NCBI GenBank assembly: GCA_963815535.1
Contig: CAWFGS010000006.1
Coordinates: 1-64,000, forward strand
From: CAWFGS01 sp963815535
GTDB taxonomy: Bacteria > Pseudomonadota > Alphaproteobacteria > Sphingomonadales > Sphingomonadaceae
Length of the DNA stretch: 64,000 nt
Reading direction: 5' to 3'
Below are positions 46,907 through 56,807 of this stretch, in pieces. Each line of letters begins with the position of its first letter. Position 1 is the first letter of the stretch. Under the pieces are notes generated by a model. That model made no database searches, was not told where the DNA came from, and worked only from the letters and a program-made list of their open reading frames with translations. The position numbers and the translations under genes are program-made.

Positions 46907-47497
46907 TTATTCGGTCCGCAATCGCGCGCGCGCCTTGGTCATCTGATCGGCCGTATCAATATCGGCTAGCAATTCCGGGTCGCAGCAGTGGACGCGCAGA
47001 TCGTCGATACCGGCGAGCAGATGTTTCGCGCCTTTGGCGGGGTCGATGGCCAGAAAATGTCGGTAGAGTAAGGCGGGAATGAGCAGTGGTGGGCCGGGCG
47101 TGCCGTCGCCTTGCGCGGTGGCCATTGCGCCGCCCTCTGCCGCCTCGATCAGATCCGCCAGCAACGCGGTGGTCACGAACGGCATATCGCCCAGCGTCAG
47201 CAGCAGCGCATCGGCGCGCCGTTCCATCGCCCAGCGGATGGCGCGGATGATGGAACTGCCCATGCCGGTTTCGGCGGCGGGGTTCGGGATGACGGCCACC
47301 CCGTCCGGCAGGATAGCGTGCCGATCGGTATCGCGCGCATCGACGATCGCGGCGGTGGGATGGCCGAGCGGCAGCGCCGCGTCCATGGCGTATCGGATCA
47401 ACGGCCGTCCGCCCAGATCGGCCCACATCTTGCCCCCGCCAAAGCGCCGGGCCTGCCCCGCCGCCAGCACCGCGACCACCACGCGCGGTGTCGTCAT
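46907..47497 (-). CDS. NTP-transferase, MocA-like (molybdenum cofactor cytidylyltransferase type)
   Basis: A 196-residue nucleotidyltransferase. VVVAVLAAGQARRFGGGKMW is the NTP-binding LAAGxxxRxGxxK motif; GVAVIPNPAAETGMGSSII and LLLTLGDMPFVTTALL (GDMP metal site) follow. This fits MocA, which adds CMP to molybdopterin for xanthine dehydrogenase-family enzymes. The ATG overlaps the stop of the XdhC-like gene (ATGA). Converges with the M1 fusion gene, leaving only three bases between stops. The Mo enzyme served is not in the window. Confidence 0.9.
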   Translation of the reverse strand: MTTPRVVVAVLAAGQARRFGGGKMWADLGGRPLIRYAMDAALPLGHPTAAIVDARDTDRHAILPDGVAVIPNPAAETGMGSSIIRAIRWAMERRADALLLTLGDMPFVTTALLADLIEAAEGGAMATAQGDGTPGPPLLIPALLYRHFLAIDPAKGAKHLLAGIDDLRVHCCDPELLADIDTADQMTKARARLRTE

Positions 47498-48351
47498 GCA
47501 GGAACCGCCACGCTCGCGCGTTCCAGCAAGGCTTCGTATCTTTCCACGATTTGCGCCATGGTGGAAAAGGCCAACGCCTGGGGCGTTCGCGTGGCGGCCA
47601 CCAGGCCGATCGGCCCGGCGACCCGTGCGATGTCGGCGGCGCCGAACCCCGCCTGAGCCAGCGTCGCCCGGCGGGCATCACGGGCGCGCGCCCCGCCGAT
47701 CGCGCCGATCAGAAACGCCTCGCTCGCCAGCGCCCAGGGCAGTACGCGCCGTTCCCATTCGTGATCGTGGCTGAGGCACAGCACCGCGCTCCACGCGTCC
47801 AGCAGACCGGCGGGCAGGTCCATCGACAGGCCGCGCGGTTTCAGGCGGACGACCCCGGCCCCATAGGCCGCGCACAATGCCGCCAGCGCGTCGCATTCGG
47901 GATTGTCGCCGACCAGCACGATACGCGCTGCGGGAAGGTAGTCGCGCGCCGGCAGCAGCGCGTTGGCAGGCAGCGTCAGGCTGGCCGGTTGCCGAGCCGC
48001 CAGCCGCTCCACCACCGCAGCGGCCTTCGCGCGATCGGGGGCCGGATCGATCATGATGTCGAGCGTGGACCCGCAAGGCAGCCGGAAATCGAACGGCGCG
48101 ACCCCGCCGCCCAGCCGCACCGTTGCGGGCTGCGCCATCGAAGCGGCCCGCCGCGCCAGTTCCGCATTCAGGCAGTGATCCGCCAGATCGCCGGTGCATG
48201 TCCCGTCGCCCGCAATCGCCAGCTGCGCCCCGATCCGCCGGGAATAGCTGCCTGCGATGCCGACCACGGTACACAACGCCCCGCCATCGCGCGCAATCGC
48301 TGCCAGTGCGGCATGATCGGGCGCGCCCGTGGGGTCCAAACTGTCAGCCAA
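47494..48351 (-). CDS. XdhC/CoxI family protein (molybdoenzyme maturation)
   Basis: A ~285-residue XdhC-type chaperone involved in inserting sulphurated molybdenum cofactor. The XdhC N-terminal domain is seen as GGALCTVVGIAGSYSRRIGA and the Rossmann half as ARIVLVGDNPECDALAALC, followed by AVLCLSHDHEWERRVLPWAL, EAFLIGAIGGARARDARRAT and GPIGLVAATRTPQALAFSTM. The start is uncertain: a TTG at 48351 is in frame, but an out-of-frame ATG at 48357 (MDWLTVW, like other XdhC N-termini) may be the true start with a base error between. Coupled to the MocA-like gene. Divergent from the restriction-methylase gene. Confidence 0.85.
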   Translation of the reverse strand: MADSLDPTGAPDHAALAAIARDGGALCTVVGIAGSYSRRIGAQLAIAGDGTCTGDLADHCLNAELARRAASMAQPATVRLGGGVAPFDFRLPCGSTLDIMIDPAPDRAKAAAVVERLAARQPASLTLPANALLPARDYLPAARIVLVGDNPECDALAALCAAYGAGVVRLKPRGLSMDLPAGLLDAWSAVLCLSHDHEWERRVLPWALASEAFLIGAIGGARARDARRATLAQAGFGAADIARVAGPIGLVAATRTPQALAFSTMAQIVERYEALLERASVAVPA

Positions 48352-48461
48352 TCCATCGCCTTTCGTCCATCTAGTCCGCACCACATGAACACCGGGGCGT
48401 GCGGGCACAAATGCAAAATCGATTGGCGCGCGGGCGATCGGTGGATATGCGCTGCACCGTG

Positions 48462-51400
48462 ATGGACGCAACGCTCTTTGCCGCAGGTGGCCTGTTCACG
48501 CGCGATTACCTGGGCGACGGCATCACTCGCAGCGCGGGGTGGGCGGCCACGCAGCCGACTCTGGCCGCCATGCGCGCCCGGCTGACCGCCATCGCGAACA
48601 CGCTGCCGCGCGACACCAACCCCAACGAAGCGACCACCGAAACCGATTTCGTCTGGCCGGTGCTCGAAGCGTTGGGCTGGACCCATACGCTGACCCAGCA
48701 GAACCTGTCGGAACGCGGGCGAGTGGATGTGCCCGACGGTCTGCTGTTCATCGATGCCGACGCGAAGGAGCAGGCCAATTCCCACGGCGAGGAATGGAAA
48801 CGCTACGGCTTTGGCGCGGCGGTGCTGGAAAGCAAACGGTGGGGCCGCGCGCTGGACCGGGCGGAGGGGCGCAAGGGAGCCGACCGCGATACGCCGTCCA
48901 TCCAGCTGCTGCGCTATCTGCGGCGGATCGACGATCACACCAACGGCGCGCTGCGTTGGGGCATATTGACCAACGGCGCGCGCTGGCGGCTTTATTACGC
49001 CGGTGCGCCGTCCATCATCGACGGTTATCTGGAGCTGGACCTGGCGCGCATCCTGGGCCTTGGTTCCGATCTGCTGGATACAGGCGTCACGCCGGACGAA
49101 CGCGATCACTGGCTGGGCGTGTTCGTCACCCTGTTCGGCCGCACCGCGTTCGAACGCGCAGCCGGCGACGCGCCCAGCACGCTGGACATCGCCCGCGATG
49201 AAGCGGTGTTTTACGAAAAGCGCGTCGCGCAAAGCCTGTCCGATCTGGTGTTCAACCGCCTGTATCCCGAACTGGGCAAGGCCATCGCCGCCGCCGCGCC
49301 CGCCGATGCGCCGCTGTCCGACATCCGGCAGGCGACGCTGATCTTCCTCTATCGCATGCTGTTCGTCCTCTATGCGGAAGATCGCGGTTTGCTGCCGGTG
49401 AAGGATGCCCGGTACGACGATTATGCGCTGCGCGTGGCGCGGCTGGATGTCGGGCGGCGGATGGACGATGGCGATGCGTTTTCCAGCGTGGCGCGCAATT
49501 ACTGGAGCCGGTTTGCCAGCCTGTCCGAAATGATCGACCGGGGCGATCCGTCGGTCGGCCTGCCGCCCTACAATGGCGGACTGTTCAGCGCGGGCCAGCC
49601 GCTGCTGGGCACGATCCGGCTGGGCGACGATGTCATGGCGCAGGCGCTGGACATCCTGTCGTGGGAACAGGTGGATGGCCGCCGCCGCTACATCAATTAT
49701 CGCGATCTGTCGGTGCGCCAGCTGGGTTCCATTTACGAACGGCTGCTGGAATTCGAACTGGTTCGGGAAGAAGGCGCAGCCGACGTGGAAGGCACGGGCG
49801 GCGCGCTGGACATTCGCCCCAACATCTTCGCGCGCAAGAACAGCGGATCGTATTACACGCCGGACGATCTGGTCCTGCTGATCCTCGACGAAACGCTGGA
49901 ACCCCTGATCGCCGATGCCCATGCGGCGTTTCGCGAACGGCTGGACGGGCTGACATCTGCGGATGACGAGGATACGAAATTCGCCGCCTTGCAAAAAGTC
50001 GATCCGGCGCGCGCGATCACCCGGTTGCGGGTGTGCGACCCGGCGATGGGGTCCGGGCATTTTCTGGTTTCGCTGGTCGATCGGCTGACCAACCACGCGC
50101 TGGATGCGGTCGCCGATGCCACGGCGCGGGCGCTGGCGCAGCATGGGCTGGAATATGAAAGCCCGGTGGCGGAAGAAATCCGCAAGGTGCGCGCCACCAT
50201 TCGCGGCAACGCGCATGACGAAGGGTGGACCGTTTCGGAAGACCAGCTGGACGATCCCCAGCTGGTCAAACGCATGGTGCTGAAACGCTGCGTCTATGGC
50301 GCGGACAAGAACCCGATGGCGGTGGAACTGGCGAAGGTTTCGCTGTGGCTGCACACTTTCACCGTCGGCGCGCCCCTGTCGTTCATCGATCACCATCTGG
50401 CGGCAGGCGACAGCCTGTTCGGCCTGTGGGTGCGCGATGCGATCGACAAGGCGACGCACGGGACCGGCACGGGCGGCGAGCTGTTCCTGCACGAACCGCT
50501 GCAACGCGCGCAGCGGCAGGCCCGGTCGATGGAACTGATCGAGGCCCTGACCGATGCGGATATAGACGAGGCGCATCGCAGCGCCGAAATGTGGCAGGAT
50601 GTGGAAGCGCAGATCGGGGAGCTGGACGGCTTCGTCAGCTTCGTCCACGCGCTCGACTGGCTGGATTTGAAAGGCACGGACCGCGCGCTGGTCGCCCAAT
50701 GGCTGGACGGGGTGTTCGGCGATCCCATGCCCATCGCGCGCGGCCTGCGCCCGCCTGCGGGGGCGGAAGGGAATGCGGATGTGGAACGCTTCACCGCCAT
50801 TCAGGGCGAAGCGCGCGCGCTGATAGAGGAGGAACGCTTCCTCAACTGGCAGATCGTCTTCCCCGGAGTGTGGACCAACTGGGCGAGCGCAGCGCGCGAA
50901 GGCGGTTTCGACGCGGTGGTCGGCAATCCGCCGTGGGACCGGATCGAACTGCAGCAGGTGCCATGGTTCGCGGCCCGCCGTCCGCCCATCGCACGGGCGC
51001 AGCGCCGACGGACCGCAAGACGAATGATCGCCGCGATGAAAGCGGTGGAGATCCGCTGAACGCCGATTGTGGAGGCAGTATCGCCACGCCGTCGATACGT
51101 TGCGGATGGCGCGCACGAAGATCGCCAAGGGAATGGCGGTCATTACCGTGTTGGGGCGCGGCGAAAGTCAATCTGTACAGCCTGTTCGTGGAACGCGCCC
51201 ATGCGCTGGTGAGACCGGGTGGAATGGTCGGCCTGCTGACACCCAGCGGTATCGCCAGCGACCAATCGGCCGCGCGTTTTTCGCCAGGTCGCGGTCGGCG
51301 GGCATATCAAGGCGTTGTACGATTTCGAAAATCGGAAAGTGTTCTTCCCGGACGTCCACGCCAGTTTCAAATTCTGCGTCATGGTGTCCAGTCCGAACCG

Positions 51401-52634
51401 CACGTTCGGCGCAGCGAAGTGCGGGTTCTTTTTGCGTTCGACGGCGGAAGTGGAAAACCCCGATCAATCCTTTCCCATCACGGCGGAGGATTTTGCGCGG
51501 GTGAACCCCAACACGGGAACCGCGCCGATTTTCCGCACCCGGCGCGACATGGCGCTGACCACTGCAATCTATGCCCGCGTTCCGGTGTTGGTGGACCGTT
51601 CCGGCGATGAGGAAGTGCGAAGCTGGCCGGTCAAATATGCTCGCATGTTCAATATGACGAACGACAGCCACTTGTTCCGTACCCGCGCGGAACTGGAAGA
51701 ACAGGAAGGCGCATGGCCCGTCGGCGGCAATCGGTGGGACTCGCCATCGGGCGAATGGGTTCCGCTCTACGAAGGCAAGATGGTCCAGTCAATTCGATCA
51801 TCGCGCTGCGAGCATTGTAGTAAATCCAGACGAATCTTACATGCGTGCCGGTCACAGCGGTGTCACGCGACATATGAAGATCAAACCAGATCCATTGTGG
51901 CTAGCTGAACCTCAATATTGGGTAACTAACAGATCGCGGCAAGCACGCATCCCGTAGCTATTCTCTGGCTTACAGAGATATTGCAGGGCCAACCAGATTC
52001 CCGCACTTCATAGCGCTCACTAGTGCCGACGTCAGCGGCTCGGAAACTCAACTCCGCACATCATTAACTTTGGTCAGGACGTAGCGAGATGCATCTGCTG
52101 CTAGTTCTGGCCAACTTCAATGCTCTGCGTTTGATTTTGTCGCGCGTCAAAAGATCCAAGGCACGAACATCTAACTGGTACATAGTCGAACAACTCCCCG
52201 TCATTCCGCCCGCCGCCTACGCGCGCAAGTTCGGGACGCAGACCGCCGCCGAGATCGTGCGCGAGGCGGTGTTGGAACTGACTTACACCGCGCATGACAT
52301 GGCTCCCTTCGCGCGGGACATGGGCCATGTCGATGATGCGGGAGAGGTCCGCGCACCCTTCATCTGGGACGAGGAACGCCGCCTGCATCTGCGCGCCAAG
52401 CTGGATGCGCTCTATTTCATTTTGTACGGCGTGTTCGACCCGGCTCTGGCCGATGGGGTCGAACCCTACGACAGCGCGGCGGCGCGCGACGATGTCCGCT
52501 ATATCTACGGCACGTTCCCGATCGTGGAGCGGGAGGAGGTGAAACGCTGGGGCAGCTATCGCAGCCGCGATCTGTGCCTTGCCTATTGCAACACCCTGAT
52601 CGCCGGACGCCCCGACGCGGTGGTGGAGGGGTAA
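48462..52634 (+). CDS. Type IIG-like restriction enzyme / N6-adenine DNA methylase (Eco57I type, frameshifted)
   Basis: A very large protein (~1,390 aa if joined). The N-terminal part has TETDFVWPVLEALGW, VPDGLLF and FGAAVLESKRWGRA, consistent with a PD-(D/E)XK nuclease (D...ESK). The methylase core follows: SGSYYTPDDLVLLILDE, CDPAMGSGHFLVSLVDR (SAM motif I, ~530) and VVGNPPWDRIELQ (motif IV NPPW, ~820). The last third continues in other frames: LVRPGGMVGLLTPSGIASDQ, then YDFENRKVFFPDVHASFKFC, AEPQYWVTN, FDFVARQKIQG and WYIVEQLPVIPP. Shifts lie near 50990, 51130, 51285, 51785 and in 51950-52190. No separate specificity subunit is nearby, so one protein would modify and cut. Confidence 0.85.
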
Positions 52635-52774
52635 CGCGCCTTCCCCCCACACCCCCACCCCCGCGCACGGAACAGCCCCCGCACAGGGGGTGAACATCAC
52701 CCCAATAAACGCTGTCCTACACCGCCTGCCATCATTAGCTGGTGGCCCCCTGTTTCACATTCAGGGGACGTATC

Positions 52775-53586
52775 ATGGTGCAATTCGATCACGGGCAGTT
52801 TCGCGGGGCTGCCGCGCCTCTATCCGCTGCCGCCATCGCCCGCGCGGCGCAGGCTTTGCGATGCGATGAAGCCGCCGTGCGCGCAGTGATCGATGTGGAA
52901 AGCCGGGGCGGCTTCCTGCGCGATGGCCGGCCCAAAATATTGTTCGAACGGCATTATTTCCATCGCCTGACCGGCGGCGTGCATTCCGCCGCGCATCCCG
53001 ATATCAGCGCGCGCCGCTGGGGCGGCTATGGCCCCGCGCGCGGCCAGTACGACCGGCTGGCGCGCGCGATCGCGCTGGACCGTGACGCCGCCTTGCGCTC
53101 CGCCAGCTGGGGCGCGTTCCAGATCATGGGCGACAATCACGCCGCCGCCGGGTTCGACGATGTGGAGGCGTTCGTCGCCGCGATGATGGCGGGGGAGGAC
53201 GCGCATCTGGCTGCCTTCGTCGCTTTCGTTCGGGCGAACGGGCTGGACGATGCCTTGCGCCGCCATGATTGGGCAGGCTTCGCGCGCCGATATAACGGGC
53301 CGCTGTATCGCCGGAACCGCTACGACACGAAACTGGCGGCTGCTCATCGCAAGCATGCCAACCGCAAGCACTCCAACGTGACGATGTCAGCGGGCGGCAA
53401 GTTCTGCGCGTGGGCGACCGGGGGCGGGCGGTGCGCGGATTGCAGGGCCTGCTCGGCATTGCGGCGGACGGTATTTTCGGCCCCGCCACCCACGCGGCGG
53501 TAGTGGAACTGCAACGCGCCTTCGCGCTCGTCACCGATGGCGTCGTCGGCCCCGCCACATGGGCGGCGCTGGACGCGAAAGACTAG
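52775..53586 (+). CDS. N-acetylmuramidase (DUF3380) with peptidoglycan-binding domain (one frameshift)
   Basis: A ~270-residue lysozyme-like enzyme. The muramidase domain includes VRAVIDVESRGGFLRDGRPK (catalytic Glu), ILFERHYFHRLTGG, ASWGAFQIMGDNHAAAGFDD and RRYNGPLYRRNRYDTKLAAA. A shift near 53400 leads to the C-terminal peptidoglycan-binding domain RAVRGLQGLLGIAADGIFGP and VTDGVVGPATWAALDAKD. No signal peptide or holin is seen, so it is either a phage-derived endolysin or a domesticated cell-wall enzyme. AGGGGA lies seven bases before the ATG at 52775. No other phage genes flank it. Confidence 0.88.
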
Positions 53587-53644
53587 ACAAGGGCGTCCGC
53601 ACCTCCGCCATGTTCCCTTACGATCTTGGGTAGGGGACCATGCG

Positions 53645-54763
53645 ATGCCGGACGACATATCAGCCAAATCCAACAGCCCGGTTTCCGGCCCCCTGGCAGG
53701 CGTGCGGGTGTTGGAATTCGTCGGCATCGGCCCCGGCCCGCACGCCGCCATGCTGCTCGCCGATATGGGGGCGGAAGTGGTCCGCATCGAACGCGAAGGG
53801 GCGGGCGATGCGATGAACCCCGTCGTCGAACGCGCCCGCCACCGCATCGGCGTGGACATCCGCACCGACGAAGGGCGCGCATTGTGCCGCGCCGCCGCCC
53901 AAAACGCCGATGTCGTGATCGAAGGATACCGGCCCGGCGTGATGGAACGTGCGGGGCTGGGCCCGGATGTACTTTGTCAACTTAACCCCCGTTTGATCTA
54001 TGCCCGGATGACCGGCTGGGGCCAGGACGGCCCGCTGGCAAAGGCCGCCGGGCACGACATCAATTACATCGCGGTCGCGGGCGCGCTGGACGGGATCGGC
54101 CAGCCGGGGCAGCCCGCCGTGCCGCCGCAGAACCTGGTCGGCGATTTCGGCGGCGGCTCGCTTTATTGCGCGCTGGGCGTGGTCAGCGCCCTGTTCGAAC
54201 GCACGGTATCGGGGCGCGGACAAGTGGTGGATGCGGCGATCGTGGACGGCGTGACATCGCTGATGAGTTTCTTCAGCGGCATGGGCGCCGACGCGCGGCT
54301 GGTGGCCGAACGCGGGCGCAGCCTGCTGGGCGGAACCGCGCCCTATTACCGCTGCTACACCTGCGCGGACGGGGTGGACATATCGCTGGGCGCGCTCGAA
54401 CCGCAATTCTATGCCGAGTTCGTGGAACGGGTCGGCGGCGGGGCGGACTTGACCGATGGGCGCGACGATCCGCGCAATTGGCCGCGTATCGCAGGGGCGC
54501 TGACGGCGCTGTTCGCGGGCAAACCGTCCGCCCATTGGGTCGATCTGCTGGAAGGGACCGATGCCTGCGTCGCGGCGGTGGTCCCCATCGCGGCCGCGCA
54601 TGAACATCCGCATCTGCAGGCGCGCGGTTCCTATGTCGAACGCGGCGGCATTCGCCACACCGCGCCCGCCCCGCGCTTCAGCCGTACGCCCGGCACTATT
54701 CGCGACAGCGCGATGGACGGCGCGCAGGTGATCGCGCGCTGGGCCGAAGAACGACCGCGGTGA
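53645..54763 (+). CDS. CaiB/BaiF-family CoA transferase (alpha-methylacyl-CoA racemase-like)
   Basis: A 372-residue class III CoA-transferase-fold protein. GPLAGVRVLEFVGIGPGPHA, LLADMGAEVVRIEREG, DVVIEGYRPGVMERAGLGPD, LIYARMTGWGQDGPLAKAAG and GHDINYIAVAGALD (the catalytic Asp in GHDINY) are the racemase-type motifs; racemases use this GHDINYI rather than a transfer Asp motif. Likely role: racemising 2-methylacyl-CoA in branched-chain lipid breakdown. Start at ATG 53645. Next comes the aldehyde dehydrogenase and MaoC hydratase on the same strand, a set that fits degradation of a branched or sterol-type side chain. Confidence 0.93.
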   Translation: MPDDISAKSNSPVSGPLAGVRVLEFVGIGPGPHAAMLLADMGAEVVRIEREGAGDAMNPVVERARHRIGVDIRTDEGRALCRAAAQNADVVIEGYRPGVMERAGLGPDVLCQLNPRLIYARMTGWGQDGPLAKAAGHDINYIAVAGALDGIGQPGQPAVPPQNLVGDFGGGSLYCALGVVSALFERTVSGRGQVVDAAIVDGVTSLMSFFSGMGADARLVAERGRSLLGGTAPYYRCYTCADGVDISLGALEPQFYAEFVERVGGGADLTDGRDDPRNWPRIAGALTALFAGKPSAHWVDLLEGTDACVAAVVPIAAAHEHPHLQARGSYVERGGIRHTAPAPRFSRTPGTIRDSAMDGAQVIARWAEERPR

Positions 54764-54842
54764 AGGGCGATTGCTCCTGTTCGAGAGGCGGGGTAGGGTC
54801 GCGCCGACAATCATAAAAGCCCGCACGGGGCGAGGAGAGATC

Positions 54843-56288
54843 ATGCGCGATTACACCCAATTCTACATCGACGGTGCCTGGGTCGATCCGGTCACGCCCA
54901 ACACGCTGGACGTGGAAAACCCCGCCACCGAAGAAACCGCCGGTGTTATTTCGCTGGGCAGCAAGGCGGACGTGGACAAGGCGGTTCAGGCCGCACGCCG
55001 CGCCTTCGCCGGCTGGTCCGTCAGCAGCAAGGCCGACCGCATCGACCTTCTCAAGACCATGCAGGGCGAATATGAAAAGCGGCAGGGCGATCTTGCCGAT
55101 GCGGTAACCGAAGAAATGGGCGCCCCGTCGCATTTGGCCACTGGCGCCCATGCCCGGCTGGGCGCGGCGCATCTCGCCATGACGATCCAGACGCTGGAGG
55201 CGTTCGCGTTCGACGAGCAGCGCGGCGACACGATCATTGCGAAGGAACCGATCGGCGTCTGCGGCCTGATTACGCCGTGGAACTGGCCGCTCAACCAGAT
55301 CGCGGTGAAAGTCTATCCCGCCATCGCCACGGGTTGCACGATGATCCTGAAACCCAGCGAAATCGCGCCGTTTTCCGCGCAGATATTTGCCGAGATCCTG
55401 CACGCAGCGGGCGTCCCCGCCGGCGTGTTCAACATGATCCAGGGCGACGGTCCCGGCGTCGGCAGCGCGATTTCCGGACACCCCGATATCGACATGGTCA
55501 GCTTCACCGGATCGACCAGAGCCGGGATCGAAGTGGCCAAGAACGCCGCGCCGACGGTCAAGCGCGTGGCGCAGGAACTGGGCGGGAAAAGCCCGAACAT
55601 CCTGCTGGACGACAGCGCGTTCGCCAAGAATGTGTCCAAGGGCGTCGCCAGCATGATGAACAATACGGGCCAGACCTGCACCGCGCCATCGCGCATGCTG
55701 GTCCCGGCAAAGCGTATGGACGAGGCCAAAACGGCCGCCAAGGAAGCGGCGGACAAGGTCGTCACCGGCGATCCGACCGGCAACGCCACGATGGGACCGC
55801 TGGTCAGCCGCACGCAGTTCGACAAGGTGCAGGCGCTGATCGAAAAGGGTATCGAAGAAGGCGCAACGCTGGTTGCGGGCGGCCCCGGAAAGCCCGACGG
55901 TATCGACAAGGGCCACTTCGCGCGCCCGACCGTCTTCGCCGATGTCACCAACGACATGACCATTGCGAAGGAGGAAATCTTCGGCCCGGTGCTGACCATC
56001 CTCGGTTATGACAGCGTGGATCAGGCGGTCGAGATCGCCAATGACACGCCGTACGGCCTGGCGGGGCAAGTCGCGGGCGAAGATCTGGACGCGGCGCGCA
56101 AGGTCGCGCGCCGGATCAAGGCGGGGCGCGTATCCATCAATGGCGGCATCGACATGACCGCACCGTTCGGCGGATACAAGCAAAGCGGAAACGGCCGCGA
56201 ATGGGGCGTGGAAGGCTTCGCGGAGTTTCTCGAGATCAAGGCCATGATGGGCTTCGGCGACGATAGCCAGGCGCAGGCTGCCGAGTAA
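54843..56288 (+). CDS. NAD(P)-dependent aldehyde dehydrogenase
   Basis: An intact 481-residue aldehyde dehydrogenase. GLITPWNWPLNQIAVKVYPA and ILKPSEIAPFSAQIFAEI (cofactor Lys), FTGSTRAGIEVAKNAAP, AQELGGKSPNILLDD (general-base Glu, ~250) and MMNNTGQTCTAPSRM (nucleophile Cys, ~285) are all present; KEEIFGPVLTILGY ends the core. Gly/Thr at the cofactor site does not settle NAD versus NADP. GAGGAGA precedes the ATG. Lies between the CoA transferase and the MaoC gene; likely oxidises an aldehyde intermediate or simply shares the transcript. Confidence 0.95.
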   Translation: MRDYTQFYIDGAWVDPVTPNTLDVENPATEETAGVISLGSKADVDKAVQAARRAFAGWSVSSKADRIDLLKTMQGEYEKRQGDLADAVTEEMGAPSHLATGAHARLGAAHLAMTIQTLEAFAFDEQRGDTIIAKEPIGVCGLITPWNWPLNQIAVKVYPAIATGCTMILKPSEIAPFSAQIFAEILHAAGVPAGVFNMIQGDGPGVGSAISGHPDIDMVSFTGSTRAGIEVAKNAAPTVKRVAQELGGKSPNILLDDSAFAKNVSKGVASMMNNTGQTCTAPSRMLVPAKRMDEAKTAAKEAADKVVTGDPTGNATMGPLVSRTQFDKVQALIEKGIEEGATLVAGGPGKPDGIDKGHFARPTVFADVTNDMTIAKEEIFGPVLTILGYDSVDQAVEIANDTPYGLAGQVAGEDLDAARKVARRIKAGRVSINGGIDMTAPFGGYKQSGNGREWGVEGFAEFLEIKAMMGFGDDSQAQAAE

Positions 56289-56293
56289 GCCCG

Positions 56294-56740
56294 ATGGCGG
56301 GCAGGCATTTCGACGAATGGTCGGTCGGTGACCGGATGGCGCATGAGATTCGCCGCACGGTCACCGAAACCGATAATCTGCTGTTCACGACGATGACTCA
56401 CAATCCGCAACCGCTGCATCTGGATGCGGAAGCGGCGAAGGCGAGCGAATTCGGGCAGATTTTGGTCAACGGCACTTTCACTTTCGCCCTGATGGTGGGC
56501 CTAAGCGTGGGGGACACCACGCTTGGCACGCTCGTCGCCAATCTGGGTTACGACAAGCTGGTGATGCCAAAACCGGTATTCATCGGCGACACGTTGCGTG
56601 CCACCAGCGAAGTGGCGGCGCTGCGGGAATCCCAATCGCGGCCCAATGCGGGCATCGTTACGTTCACTCATGAATTGCTGAACCAGCGCGACGAGGTGGT
56701 ATGCCGATGTGTCCGGTCGGCGCTGCTGACCCGCAGCTGA
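56294..56740 (+). CDS. MaoC-family dehydratase
   Basis: A 148-residue hot-dog-fold MaoC protein. GRHFDEWSVGDRMAHEIRRT, TETDNLLFTTMTHNPQPLHL (the Asp/Asn-His catalytic region) and LVNGTFTFALMVGLSVGD are typical of enoyl-CoA hydratase-like MaoC proteins; KPVFIGDTLRATSEV ends the helix-sheet core. It starts five bases after the aldehyde dehydrogenase stop. Substrate is unknown. The gene is intact. Confidence 0.9.
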   Translation: MAGRHFDEWSVGDRMAHEIRRTVTETDNLLFTTMTHNPQPLHLDAEAAKASEFGQILVNGTFTFALMVGLSVGDTTLGTLVANLGYDKLVMPKPVFIGDTLRATSEVAALRESQSRPNAGIVTFTHELLNQRDEVVCRCVRSALLTRS

Positions 56741-56807
56741 CTTTCGCGCGCATGGTCTTGACCTGATGGCCCGCAAGGTTCCACCATGCGGCCAACGGGG
56801 AGCGGAT

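Noticed and set aside
48168..51143. A 991-codon open frame on the minus strand opposite the methylase.
   Set aside because: The codons are the His/Arg-rich mirror of the methylase, whose SAM and NPPW motifs are unmistakable on the plus strand.
52775..53586. Muramidase taken as evidence of a prophage.
   Set aside because: No capsid, tail, terminase, holin or integrase gene lies near, so one lysozyme gene is not enough.
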